NCBI RefSeq assembly: GCF_012939995.1
Contig: NZ_SPMZ01000048.1
Span: 1-38,497 of the forward strand
DNA length: 38,497 nucleotides
Source: Candidatus Competibacter phosphatis
GTDB taxonomy: Bacteria > Pseudomonadota > Gammaproteobacteria > Competibacterales > Competibacteraceae
Direction of reading: 5' to 3'
The translations under genes and the position numbers were made by a program. Position 1 is the stretch's first letter. Each line of letters starts with the position of its first letter. Positions 27,780 through 38,112 of the stretch are shown here, in pieces. The notes under the pieces were generated by a model. That model ran no database searches. It was given only the letters and a program-made list of their open reading frames with translations, and was not told the origin of the DNA.

Positions 27780-29690
27780 ATGTCTCTCCTCGAAACCGAT
27801 ATCCAGGCTTACCTGGAAACCCACGAACGCAAGGACTTGCTGCGCTTCATCACCTGTGGCAGCGTCGATGACGGCAAGAGCACGCTGATCGGTCGCTTGC
27901 TGTACGACACCCAGTTGATCTACGAGGATCAGCTCGCCGCCGTGCGCCGCGACACCACCAAGTACGGGACCACCGGCGAGGAGCTGGATCTGGCCCTGCT
28001 GGTCGATGGCTTGCAATCGGAGCGCGAGCAGGGCATCACCATCGATGTGGCCTATCGCTATTTCTCCACCGACAAGCGCAAGTTCATCATCGCCGACACG
28101 CCGGGCCACGAGCAGTACACCCGCAACATGGCCACCGGCGCTTCCACCGCGCAATTGGCCATCCTGCTGGTGGATGCCCGCAAGGGCGTGCAGACCCAGA
28201 CTCGCCGCCACAGTTTCATCGTCTCCCTGCTCGGCATTCGCCATTTGCTGCTGGCGGTCAACAAGATGGATTTGGTCGGTTACGACCCGGCGGTGTTCGC
28301 GCGGATTTGCGACGATTACCTGGAGTTCGTGACCAAGCTCGGGGTCAAGGACGTGCGCTGCGTGCCAGTATCGGCGCTGCGTGGCGATAACGTGGCGCAA
28401 CCATCCACCGCCATGCCTTGGTACGAAGGACCCACTTTGCTGCAAGAACTGGAGCAGATCGAGGTCGCCGCCGACCGCAACCTGCGCGATTTCCGTTTTC
28501 CGGTGCAGTACATCAACCGGCCTCATCTGGATTTTCGCGGTTTCTGCGGCACTCTCGCCGCCGGCATGGTGCGACCGGGCGACGAAGTCGTGGCGCTCCC
28601 CTCGGGCCGGCGCAGCCAGGTGACGACCATCGTGACCGCCGACGGCAACTTGCCCGAAGCGTTCGCCGGCCAGGCGGTGACCTTGACGCTCGCCGACGAG
28701 ATCGATGTTGGTCGCGGCGATCTGCTGGTTCACCCCGACTGCCTGCCGGCGGTCGCCGAGGAGTTCGACGCTCGCGTGGTGTGGATGGCGGACGCGCCGT
28801 TGCTGCCGGGTCGCCAGTACGACATCAAGTTGGCCACCCGGCTGCTGCCGGCCACGCCGACCGTGCTGCACCACCGCATCGACGTCAATACCCTGGAGCA
28901 TCAGCGCGTCGAGGAATTGGGCCTGAACGAAATCGGCTACTGTCGCTTCAGTCTGAACCAGCCGGTGCCCTTCGACGCCTACGAGGAAAGCCCCGGCACC
29001 GGCGGTTTCATCATCATCGATCGAATCAGCAACGCCACGGTCGGCGCGGGCATGATCGTGCGCCCGGTGACTCAGGCCCTGATCGACAAATCGCGCAACG
29101 TGGTTTGGCACGAGCACCGTATCGGCAAGGCGCAGCGAGCCAACCAGAAAGCGCAGCGGCCCTGCGTGATCTGGCTGACCGGCCTGTCGGGCTCGGGCAA
29201 ATCGACCCTGGCCAACGCCTTGGAGCAGCGGTTGTACCAACGTGGTTATCACAGCTATCTGCTGGACGGCGACAACGTTCGCCACGGCCTGAACCAGGAT
29301 CTGGGTTTTTCCAAGGACGATCGAATCGAGAACATTCGCCGGATTGGCGAGGTGGCGGCGCTGTTCGCCGACGCCGGACTGATCGTGATCACCGCCTTCA
29401 TCTCGCCGTTTCGCGCCGATCGGGCGATGGTTCGGGCGCTGCTGCCGGACGGCGAGTTCATCGAGATGCATGTTCATGCGTCGCTGGAAGCCTGCGAACA
29501 ACGCGATCCCAAGGGCTTGTATGCCAAGGCCCGCGCCGGGGTCATCAAGGATTTTACCGGCATCGATTCGCCCTACGAGGCGCCGGAGCGGCCGGAACTG
29601 GTCATCGATACCGAGCAGATCCCGGTTGAGGCGTGCGTGGACCGGGTGCTGGCTTATCTGAGCGAGCGGCGCATCCTGCGTGGCGCCTGA
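27780..29690 (+). CDS. cysNC: Bifunctional sulfate adenylyltransferase subunit 1 / APS kinase
   Basis: This fusion protein couples the CysN GTPase with the APS kinase CysC to make PAPS. CysN (about 1-450) has the P-loop GSVDDGKST (27-35), the G3 motif DTPGH (106-110) and NKMD (161-164). CysC (about 460-636) has its own P-loop GLSGSGKST near 467-475, then [18 protein letters not shown] and [13 protein letters not shown]. The length of 636 residues is normal for CysNC fusions, which are common in proteobacteria. The ATG is one base after cysD, and the SLC13-type permease follows 20 bases later. Confidence 0.96.
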   Translation: MSLLETDIQAYLETHERKDLLRFITCGSVDDGKSTLIGRLLYDTQLIYEDQLAAVRRDTTKYGTTGEELDLALLVDGLQSEREQGITIDVAYRYFSTDKRKFIIADTPGHEQYTRNMATGASTAQLAILLVDARKGVQTQTRRHSFIVSLLGIRHLLLAVNKMDLVGYDPAVFARICDDYLEFVTKLGVKDVRCVPVSALRGDNVAQPSTAMPWYEGPTLLQELEQIEVAADRNLRDFRFPVQYINRPHLDFRGFCGTLAAGMVRPGDEVVALPSGRRSQVTTIVTADGNLPEAFAGQAVTLTLADEIDVGRGDLLVHPDCLPAVAEEFDARVVWMADAPLLPGRQYDIKLATRLLPATPTVLHHRIDVNTLEHQRVEELGLNEIGYCRFSLNQPVPFDAYEESPGTGGFIIIDRISNATVGAGMIVRPVTQALIDKSRNVVWHEHRIGKAQRANQKAQRPCVIWLTGLSGSGKSTLANALEQRLYQRGYHSYLLDGDNVRHGLNQDLGFSKDDRIENIRRIGEVAALFADAGLIVITAFISPFRADRAMVRALLPDGEFIEMHVHASLEACEQRDPKGLYAKARAGVIKDFTGIDSPYEAPERPELVIDTEQIPVEACVDRVLAYLSERRILRGA

Positions 29691-29709
29691 GCGACGGAGG
29701 TAGCACTTC

Positions 29710-31471
29710 ATGGGGTGGGAAGCCTGGTTTACCGCCGGCCTGATCCTGACGCTGCTGGGGGTTCTGGCGACGACGCGGGCCGCCCCGGACATGTTGTTCC
29801 TGGGGGGATTGGTGCTGCTGGTGCTGGTGGGGATCGTGCCGGCGGCGAAAGCGTTCGAGGGTCTGGCCAACCAGGGCGTGATCACGGTCGGCGCCCTGTA
29901 TGTAGTGGTGGCCGGGCTGCGCGAGACCGGTGGGGCACAATGGTTGGTGCAGCGGATTCTGGGCCGGCCGGAGTCGCTGTCCCGGGCACAGTTGCGCCTG
30001 ATGTTGCCGGTCACGGTGTTGAGTGCCTTCCTCAACAATACCCCGGTGGTGGCCATGCTGATTCCCGGCGTGGGGGAGTGGGCGCGCAAGCATCGATTGC
30101 CCGTTTCCAAGCTGATGCTGCCGTTGAGCTATGCGGCGATCCTAGGTGGCACCTGTACCCTAATCGGCACCAGCACCAATCTGGTGGTGAACGGCCTGTT
30201 GATCGATCGGGCCAACATCAACCTGGGGATGTTCGACATCACGCCGATTGGTCTGGTGGCGGCCATCGTCGGGGTGACGTTCATCGTTCTGACCAGTCGC
30301 TGGTTACTCCCGGATCGGCGACCGGCGGTGTCGCCGACCGACGATCCGCGCCGTTATACCCTGGAGATGCTGGTCGATCGGGATGGCCCGCTGGCGGGTA
30401 AGACCATTGAAGCCGCTGGCCTGCGGCATCTGCCTGATTGCTATCTGATGGAAATCGATCGGGACGGCGCGATATTGCCGGCAGTGTCACCTCGGGAAAT
30501 CTTGCAGGCCGGGGACCGGCTGGTTTTCGTCGGTGTGGTCGATTCGGTGGTGGATCTGCAACGCATCCGTGGTCTGACTTCGGCATCGACTCAGGTGTTC
30601 AAGCTGGCCGAACGGCGCAGCGACCGCCTGCTGGTCGAGGCGGTGGTCTCGAATACTTGTCCATTGATCGGGCGCAGCATCCGCGACGGCCGGTTTCGCA
30701 ACCGCTACAAGGCGGTGGTGATCGCGGTGGCGCGCAATGGTGAACGACTGCGTGGCAAGATCGGCGACATCGTGTTGCGGCCCGGCGATATCCTGTTGGT
30801 CGAAGCTGGGGTCGGTTTTCTGGAAGGGCATCGCAACAGCCGGGATTTTTTTTCTGGTCAGTCCGGTGCCCGATTCGACGCCGTTGCGACACGAGCGGGC
30901 CTTGTTGGCGCTCGGTATCCTGGTGGTGATGGTGTTGGCGGCCGGACTGGATCTGGTTGGCATGTTCGAGGCGGCGCTGACGGCGGCGGCGCTGATGGTA
31001 TTGACTCGCTGCGTCAGCGTTTCCGGTGCCCGGCAAAGTGTCGATTGGTCGGTGCTGCTGGTGATCGCGGCGGCGTTCGGCATCGGCGGGGCGCTGCAAA
31101 GCACCGGACTGGCCGTGGGGGTGGCGACGGCGATGCTGGGGTTGGCGGGGGATTCGCCGGCCCTGAATCTGGTGATGGTTTATCTGGCCACGGTGCTGTT
31201 TACCGCCGTGATCAACAACAACGCGGCGGCGCTGCTGATGTTCCCGATCGCCCAGGCGGTGACGGCCAGTCTGGACGTGAGCATCGTGCCGTTCGCGCTG
31301 GCGATCATGATGGCGGCCTCGGCCGAATTCTCCACGCCGATCGGCTATCAGACCAACCTGATGGTGTACGGGCCGGGTGGCTACCGTTTCTCCGATTATC
31401 TGCGGATCGGCCTGCCACTGAACGGGGTGGTGGCGCTGGTGTCGCTGTCGATGATTTTCTGGTGGTATTGA
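29710..31471 (+). CDS. SLC13/DASS-family permease with RCK_C domains (one frameshift)
   Basis: After repair this is a protein of about 586 residues. It has two halves of membrane helices around two cytoplasmic TrkA-C/RCK_C domains (about 205-370). The family motif SAFLNNTPVVAMLIP is in the first half and VLFTAVINNNAAALLMFP in the second, each with the Asn-rich substrate/sodium loop. The frame breaks in a run of eight T (30846-30853); seven give RDFFLVSPVP and the remaining sequence follows in family. Because the gene lies 20 bases after cysNC, with GGAGG before the ATG, the likely substrate is sulfate. Other divalent anions remain possible. Confidence 0.86.
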
Positions 31472-31499
31472 GCGGACCGATGGCGAGCGGTGGCGGCGG

Positions 31500-32036
31500 C
31501 TAAGGATTTTCGGCCGGCGCCAGCGCGTCCAGCGGAAACGCCAACGCGTTCATCTGTCCGAGTAGTTCCAGCAGTACCCGTGCCCGGTGCGCGCCGTCGG
31601 TGTGCAGCAGTTCCGCCTCATGGCCGGCGAACGGGCCGGTGAGGATCCGCACTCGGGAGCCGGGGGCCAGCGGCGATGGTAAGTCCAGCACGCCGCCTTC
31701 GCAGATCCGCCGCAATTCGGCGATCACCGGTTCGGGCACTGGCCGCAATTCGCCACCGAAGCGGACCAGATCGACCACGCCGCGGGTCGAACGCACCGGC
31801 CTTAGATCGTCCTGACCCAGCACGGCCCATAGAAACAGATAGCGCGGGAACATCGGTTCGATCACGTCGCGCCACTGGCCGCGCAGCCGGCGCTGGACGC
31901 GGACCTGCGGCAGGAATACCGTGAATTCCTGGTGTGTCAGTTGTTCAGCCGCTTCCGTTTCTCGGCGTGGTTTGCTGAAGACGGCGAACCAGCAGCCAGC
32001 GGCGGGATGGGTATGAGCGATGGGTGCGTTCATCAT
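31500..32036 (-). CDS. rfaH: RfaH-like transcription antiterminator (NusG family)
   Basis: The 178-residue protein has a NusG N-terminal domain (WFAVFSKPRRETEAAEQL, then PMFPRYLFLWA and VRSTRGVVDLVRFGGE). A KOW-type C-terminal domain follows (LAPGSRVRILTGPFAGHEAEL). Specialised NusG paralogues such as RfaH bind RNA polymerase at ops sites and suppress Rho and pausing in long surface-polysaccharide operons. A perfect ops core lies 207 bases upstream on the opposite strand, which strongly supports RfaH rather than NusG itself. The start is ATG 32036 or 32033; no strong ribosome site is visible. It converges with the permease gene. Confidence 0.88.
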   Translation of the reverse strand: MMNAPIAHTHPAAGCWFAVFSKPRRETEAAEQLTHQEFTVFLPQVRVQRRLRGQWRDVIEPMFPRYLFLWAVLGQDDLRPVRSTRGVVDLVRFGGELRPVPEPVIAELRRICEGGVLDLPSPLAPGSRVRILTGPFAGHEAELLHTDGAHRARVLLELLGQMNALAFPLDALAPAENP

Positions 32037-32431
<395 letters not shown>

Positions 32432-32539
32432 AGAGTTACAGCAAGGTAAGACGTTGCTGTTGCGGTTATTGTACTATTGGTTCTGATCGTTGTCAGGCTG
32501 GGTTGTGGATACGCTAACCTTGGAGGCGAGGTTTACCGA

Positions 32540-34022
32540 TTGAGTATTCGCCGAAACACGATGTACAACCTGCTGGGATCAATCATCCCGCTGGGAGTCT
32601 CGCTAGTCACCATCCCGATCTATCTGGGGTTGATCGGCGAGGCGCGTTATGGGGTGTTGGCGATTGCTTGGTTGTTGCTCGGTTATTTTGGCTTGTTCGA
32701 TCTCGGGTTGGGGCGAGCGACGGCGCAGCGGATTGCGGCGTTGCGGGATGGTACGGCAGCGGAACGCGCCCAGACCTTTTGGACGGCGCTGGCCTTGAAC
32801 GTCGGGTTGGGCGTGGTGGGCGGGTTGTTGATCTGGCCGGTGGCGGCCTATTTTTTTTGGCCAGGTCTTCAAGATCGACGAGGCGTTGCGGCCGGAAATG
32901 CAGGCGGCGGTGCCTTGGTTGATTCTGGCCGTGCCGATGGCGACGCTGTCCGGGGTGTTGACCGGGGCGTTGCAGGGTCGGGAGCGGTTTCTGGAGCTGA
33001 ACCTGATCTCGGTATCCAGCACGGTGCTGTTTCAATTGTTGCCGTTGGCGGTTGCCCGATTCTGGGAGGTTGATTTGGCCGTGTTGCTGCCCGCTGCGTT
33101 GTGTGCCCGGCTGTTTACGTTGCTGGTGTTGTTTATCCGCTGCCGACGGCATATTTTCCAGGGCCATCCGGCGACGTTCGCGCGGGCGCAAGCTGAAGCT
33201 GGTTCGTTGCTGCGCTTTGGCGGGTGGGTGACGGTGACCGCTTTCGTAGGGCCGATGATGGTCATTCTCGACCGCTTCATCATCGGCGCGTTGGTTGGGG
33301 CCAAGGCGGTGGCTTTCTACACCGTGCCTTTTCATCTGGGCGAACGCAGTACGCTGCTTTCCGGCGCGCTCACATTCGCATTATTTCCACGCTTCGCCGC
33401 AGTCACGCCCGAGGAGCGGCGGCGTTTGGCCTATACGGGGTTGCAGGTGCTGGCGGCTGTGATGACCCCGGCGATTGCGGTGGGCATCCTGCTGGTGGAG
33501 CCGTTCCTAGCCTGGTGGATCACGCCGGCGTTCGCCGAGCAGTCGGCACCGGTGGGTCAAATCCTCCTACTGGGTTTTTGGGCCAACGGCTTCGCGAGGA
33601 TTTCCTTTGCGCAGTTGCAAGCTCAGGGGAATCCCAACCGGGTGGCGCAATGCCATTTGGCGGAGGTGTTGCCGTATTTCGCCCTGCTGTATCTGGGCTT
33701 GCATTACTTTGAGCTGGTCGGGGCGGCGGCGGCGTTTTCCCTGCGGGTGCTGGTGGATTTCGCGCTGCTTGCTGGGCTGGCCGGTTGGTTGCCGCTAGCG
33801 CTGCGCTTGTTGTGGGTTCCGGCGCTGTTGTTGGCGCTGGCATTCTGGATCGCCACGCAAACCCTGCCGGGACAGCCGGAATGGTTCGGGCTGGCCGGCT
33901 TACATGGGGTGTTGACGGGGATTTGGGCGTGGCGGCAGACCCCGGAATGGATCAGGCAGGCGACGGTGGCCCGGTTCAGGCTGTTCTTTCGCTTACCGGG
34001 TAAAGCCTTGAGGCCCTCATGA
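32540..34022 (+). CDS. Wzx-like oligosaccharide flippase (one frameshift)
   Basis: After repair this is a protein of about 493 residues with 12-14 hydrophobic segments, of the polysaccharide-transport (MATE-like/Wzx) superfamily. The N-terminus [20 protein letters not shown] and [14 protein letters not shown] are typical. The frame breaks in a run of eight T (32851-32858); seven give [20 protein letters not shown] choose TTG 32540 because GAGG lies 8 bases before it; ATG 32561 is an alternative. Its expected function is moving lipid-linked glycans across the inner membrane. The stop overlaps the next start (ATGA). No Wzy polymerase is seen in the window. Confidence 0.85.
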
Positions 34023-35093
34023 ACCGTGAATCGGTCACCATCGCCCCGGATGCCCCCTGGACTCGGCCTTGGCCGGAGGAGGGCCTCGAACGCCTCGGTT
34101 GGTGTCCGGTCTGCGGGAGCGGCGAGCGCGAGCTGCTGCATGAGGCGCTGAAGGATGCGGTCTTTTTCTGCGCGCCGGGGTGCTGGACGATGTGGCGTTG
34201 TGCGAGTTGCTACAGTGGCTATCTGGACCCGCGCCCGACGGTTGCGACCATCGGTCAGGCGTATGGCAATTACTACACGCATCAGTCAGCGGGCAGTCGA
34301 GCCGATTCATCAAGCCTGAGTTTGCTCCGTCGCATCCGCCGGGCGCTGTCCAATGGTTATCTGAATGCCCGCTATGGCACGAACTATCAACCGGCTAGCC
34401 GACTGGGACCGGGGCTGGCGAAAATGCTCCCCCGACAACGTGAGAAGCTGGATGCGCGGTTTCGTTGGTTGCCCAAGCCGGTAGCCGGCCAGCGCGTTCT
34501 GGATGTGGGTTGTGGCAATGGGGGGTTTCTGCTCAATGCGCACGATGCCGGTTGGCAGGTCATGGGGGTCGATCCCGATCCTGATGCGGTGGCGACCGCG
34601 CGGCAGAAGGGGTTGGAAGTTTGGCTCGGTTCGATGGAGGCGTTCGCCGGCGAGGCCGGGTTGTTCGATGCGATCACCTTCAGCCATGTGATCGAGCATG
34701 TCCATGACCCAAAGTCGGTGCTGGCGGATACCTACCGATTGCTGAAACCGGGTGGGACACTTTACCTCGATACGCCGAATATCGACAGCCGTGGCTCGCG
34801 TATTTTCGGACAGCATTGGCGAGGGATTGAAGCGCCCCGTCATTTGGTGTTGTTCAGTTTGAATGGACTGCAACAACTTCTTCAACAGTGCGGCTTTAGC
34901 GTTATCGAACTTCAACGTCGCCGAAGCATGGATAGGGGAATATTTCTGAGCAGTTTCCGAATCGCACGAGGGTTGTCTCCCTTTGGCAATCAGCCCAAGA
35001 AATTGCCGGTTGGCTTAGCGTTACGCACTCGCTTGCTGTGCGTTTCCACATCGCAACTCGAATTGATCACGTTACTGGCCCATAAAAAAATGA
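34019..35093 (+). CDS. SAM-dependent methyltransferase with zinc-ribbon-like N-terminus
   Basis: The protein of about 357 residues has paired cysteines CPVC (29-32) and CASC (61-64), which may bind zinc. A class I SAM domain follows, with motif I VLDVGCGNGGFLL (about 161-173), VMGVDPDPDAV and FSHVIEHVHDPKSVL. The gene probably ends LLAHKK-stop: the observed run of seven A (35084-35090) removes the TGA and joins it in frame to the next glycosyltransferase. With six A the stop would overlap the GT2 ATG (ATGA), as at other junctions in this operon. Its likely role is methylation of a sugar or sugar intermediate in surface glycan synthesis. Confidence 0.85.
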
Positions 35094-36083
35094 CGACGAA
35101 AATCTCCATCGCTATGGCGACCTATAATGGTGAGAAATACCTACAGGAACAACTAGATAGTTTCGTGACACAGACGTGCCAGCCTGATGAACTGGTGGTG
35201 TGCGATGATGGTTCAACTGATGCCACGCTCGAAATCCTGGAGGTATTCCGCCAACACGTGTCTTTCACTGTGCGTATTTATCGCAATGAAATTAATTTTG
35301 GTCACATCAAAAACTTTGAAAAAAGCCTTATCATTTTGTACAGGTGATATAATTTTTCTTAAGTGATCAGGATGATGTCTGGTTTAAAAAACAAAATAAA
35401 AAACTATTAAGCAAATTTTTTACTATTAATGATGATATTATGGTTGTGATAAATGATGCAATAATTACTGATTCTGATTTAAACCCTACACAGTTCACAA
35501 AACTTAAAAAATACTTTTAACGCAGGCTTTCCGGAATCATGGTTCATAACTGGATGTTGCACAGCAATTCGAACATGTTGGTTACAAGTAGTTCTTCCTA
35601 TACCAATCTCTAGTGGAGGGCATGATATTTGGATAAATACGTTGTCAGATAAAGCACAAGCACGAACTGTATTTAAATATCCATTACAATTTTATAGGAG
35701 ACATCTTAATAATGTTTCACAAGCTTTAACGAGTTCTGGAAAAGGAGTTTCTTTAATAGATATTTTTTCTTTTTTTATCATCGTTATGGTTTTAAAGATG
35801 CGCGCCGTGGATGGAGAAAAGAAGCAGAGATTCTGTTTGAGTATATTCAACGATTAAAAAAAGGTAAAAGATATTTTTTTAAAAAATGATAAAAATAAAT
35901 TTTTAATATAGAAAAAATCTGTTTCTATACTTGAAAATAAAAATTACCGCACTAGAACAGAGAACAGTAATTGTTACTAAGGCAAGATGGAACCGTTTAC
36001 CCGGTTTGCTCCGTTTCTATTTTAGTGGTGGCTACAAGAACTTTCATGGATGGAAAAGTTTATTCAAAGATATTTTGAGATAA
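35090..36083 (+). pseudogene. GT2 family glycosyltransferase, multiply frameshifted
   Basis: The translation starts MTTKISIAMATYNGEKYLQE and has CDDGSTDATLEI, the GT-A nucleotide-sugar motifs of rhamnosyltransferase-like GT2 proteins. Joining frames across indels recovers FCTGDIIFLSDQDDVW, NDAIITDSDLNPT, SSGGHDIWINTL, YHRYGFKDARRGWRKEAEIL and finally KARWNRLPGLLRFYFSGGYK to a TAA at 36081. Breaks fall at 35319-35324 (A6), 35361, 35506-35511 (A6) and 35770-35776 (T7), plus about three in 35880-35960. Repaired length would be about 330 residues, normal for the family. The region is strikingly AT-rich (7 G/C in 60 bases at 35881-35940), so indels may be errors in homopolymers, or real decay of a foreign gene. 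Confidence 0.75.
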
Positions 36084-36087
36084 CAAA

Positions 36088-37246
36088 ATGATTAATGGCG
36101 ATTTATACAAACTAACAAAAAAATTGCCATCATCCTACCTGACCTCCGTGGTGGCGGGGCAGAGCGAATGCGTGTGATGATGGCGCGTGAGTGGTTGGCG
36201 CGTGGTTTCGAGGTTGATTTTGTCCTTCTGCAAAAGCGGGGCGAACTCTTGGAGATCGTACCGCAACCAGCCCAAGTGATCAGTTTGGGTGTCGAACGGT
36301 TTCGCAAGGCGCTTTGGCCGCTATGCGCCTATCTCCGCCAGCATAGACCGTCCGTTTTACTCGCGGCGATGTGGCCGCTGACGCTGGCAGCTATCCTGGC
36401 GCGGCGGCTATCGCTCCAGAACATGCGCGTCGTCGTCAGCGATCACAACACACTCTCCAAATCCTATGCAGGATGGGGCGTGCTGCACCGAGTCGCTCTC
36501 AAACTGAGCATGAAGCTGATTTATCCGTTCGCCGACACCCGCATCGCGGTATCCAGGGGAGTTGCTGACGACCTATCGCAGCTTTCTGGAATCAGCGAAG
36601 GTCGTTTCAACGTGATTTACAATCCCGCCGCTCACCGGAACGATGCCGGCAACGACCTTGTATCAAGACCCGAAGATTTAGCGCCGAACGCAAAAATCCT
36701 GCTGAGTGTCGGAACCCTCAAACTTCAGAAAGACCATGCCCTGCTGATCGAAGCCTTTTCCCGAATGCCCGCTCATCTCAACGCGCAGTTGTGCATTCTG
36801 GGGGAAGGGGAACAGCGACCGCGACTCGAACAACTCGTGCGCGAGAAACATCTGGAAGGGAAAGTCTTGATGCCGGGTTTCAGCCTGAATCCGGGTGCGT
36901 ATTACCAGGCCGCCAATGTTTTCGTTCTCTCCTCTTCTTACGAAGGCTTCGGCAACGTCATCGTTGAAGCGCTGGAGCAAGGTGTTCCTGTCGTCAGCAC
37001 CGACTGCCCCTCTGGCCCCCGCGAAATCTTGTGCGATGGCAAATATGGCCGACTCGTGCCGGTAGGCGATGCCGATGCCTTGGCCGAAGCCATGCAGGCA
37101 GCACTCCAGGAAAATCCTGACCGTGAGACGCTCAAGCGCGGGCGCGGGACTTCTCAGTGGACAAAATCGCCGATGAGTATCTTGATGTCATGTTTCCGGG
37201 GTGGAATCGCGGTTTAGACCCCGTTTCCAAGGAGCGTATGAATTGA
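36088..37246 (+). CDS. GT4 family glycosyltransferase (two frameshifts)
   Basis: After repair this is a protein of about 386 residues with an N-terminal GT-B domain (KIAIILPDLRGGGAERMRV). The C-terminal GT4 signature has LLSVGTLKLQKDHALLIEAF, CILGEGEQRPRLEQLV and the E-X7-E motif in SSSYEGFGNVIVEALEQGVP. The ATG at 36088 is in the right frame only if the run of seven A at 36117-36123 is read as eight; otherwise translation begins at 36168, inside the first domain. A second break near 37140 (one base short) restores ARDFSVDKIADEYLDVMFPG and a TGA at 37244-37246 overlapping the next start. GC content returns to the genomic level here. Confidence 0.8.
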
Positions 37247-38025
37247 GCGCCGTCGAAAAACTCAAGACCTTGCGTTGGTTTCTCGCTCGACCCAGCCACT
37301 GGGCGCAGGCGGTGGAGTTGGGCAAGCGTAAGTTCATGCTCGACCGCGACCATCCCGAGCTGAGGTCGGCGGCGCGTGAGTGGGCAGCGGCGCAGGCCGT
37401 ACCCGTGTCCGATGCGCTGATCGCTGTTGGGCTTGCTACCACGGGAGCGGATATTCCTCATCTTGCCACCGATTTGCTTGATGAAGCCCGATCTCGCGTG
37501 GAGCGCTCGAAAGTCGCCATGGGCGGGGCGGGCGACATCCATCTGCTGTATGCGGCTACGATCCTGAGCGGTGCGCTGCGTGTCGTGGAAACCGGAGTTG
37601 CCTATGGCTGGTCGAGCCTTGCTATCCTCGCCGCGCTCCAAAGCCGCGATGATGGACGACTCGTCAGTGTCGATATGCCTTATCCGAAGATGAACAATGA
37701 GGACTTCGTTGGAATCGTCGTCCCCGAGCGACTGCGCAATCAGTGGGTATTGGTGCGCGAACCGGATCGAAATGGTCTTGTGAAGGCGATTGCCCGGTTC
37801 GGGGGTAGCATTGATCTGTGCCACTACGATTCCGACAAATCCTGGTACGGGCGGCAATTTGGCTATCGGCTGATGTGGGAGGCGCTAAGGCCAGGGGGGG
37901 GAGTGTTCATTTCCGACGATATCCAGGACAACTTTGCTTTCAGAGAGCTTGTGGAAGCCAATCGACTTGTCTACGCAATTACCGGGTATGAGGGTAAATT
38001 CGTCGGCATCGTCAGGAAACCGTAA
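37243..38025 (+). CDS. Class I SAM-dependent methyltransferase (Methyltransf_24-like)
   Basis: The 260-residue protein has the motifs VVETGVAYGWSSLAILAALQ, LVSVDMPYP and LCHYDSDKSWYGRQFGYRLM, ending with GGGVFISDDIQDN. This pattern is seen in methyltransferases of polysaccharide clusters. I choose the TTG at 37243 because AAGGAG lies 8 bases upstream and it overlaps the GT4 stop (TTGA). The frame is open to a GTG at 37201, but that part lies within the GT4 gene. The substrate is unknown, but a glycan or sugar nucleotide is likely. It is intact. Confidence 0.82.
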   Translation: MSAVEKLKTLRWFLARPSHWAQAVELGKRKFMLDRDHPELRSAAREWAAAQAVPVSDALIAVGLATTGADIPHLATDLLDEARSRVERSKVAMGGAGDIHLLYAATILSGALRVVETGVAYGWSSLAILAALQSRDDGRLVSVDMPYPKMNNEDFVGIVVPERLRNQWVLVREPDRNGLVKAIARFGGSIDLCHYDSDKSWYGRQFGYRLMWEALRPGGGVFISDDIQDNFAFRELVEANRLVYAITGYEGKFVGIVRKP

Positions 38026-38112
38026 ATGCTGATGCGCTCATCGATCCTCTATATCTCCTACGACGGCATCCTCGAACCCCTCGGCCAGTCCCAAGTTCTC
38101 CGCTACTTGGAG
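38026..38112 (+). pseudogene. N-terminal fragment of a GT4 glycosyltransferase, cut by an IS
   Basis: The start reads MLMRSSILYISYDGILEPLG and continues QSQVLRYLER, the characteristic first 30 residues of a group of GT4 proteins. Family likeness stops after the arginine near 38112, where the sequence changes to the end of an ISAzo13-like element. The gene was probably interrupted by the IS; the remainder should lie beyond the element, outside the window. The ATG is 1 base after the methyltransferase stop, so the gene belonged to this operon. Confidence 0.75.

Noticed and set aside
27672..30110. Long open frame of 812 codons on the minus strand
   Set aside because: It lies opposite cysD, cysNC and the permease, which have clear family motifs. 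The product is rich in His, Arg and Gln with no recognisable domain, typical of antisense frames in GC-rich DNA.
32477..32539. Upstream extension of the flippase to 32477
   Set aside because: The added residues do not resemble the family, and a good ribosome site precedes the TTG at 32540.
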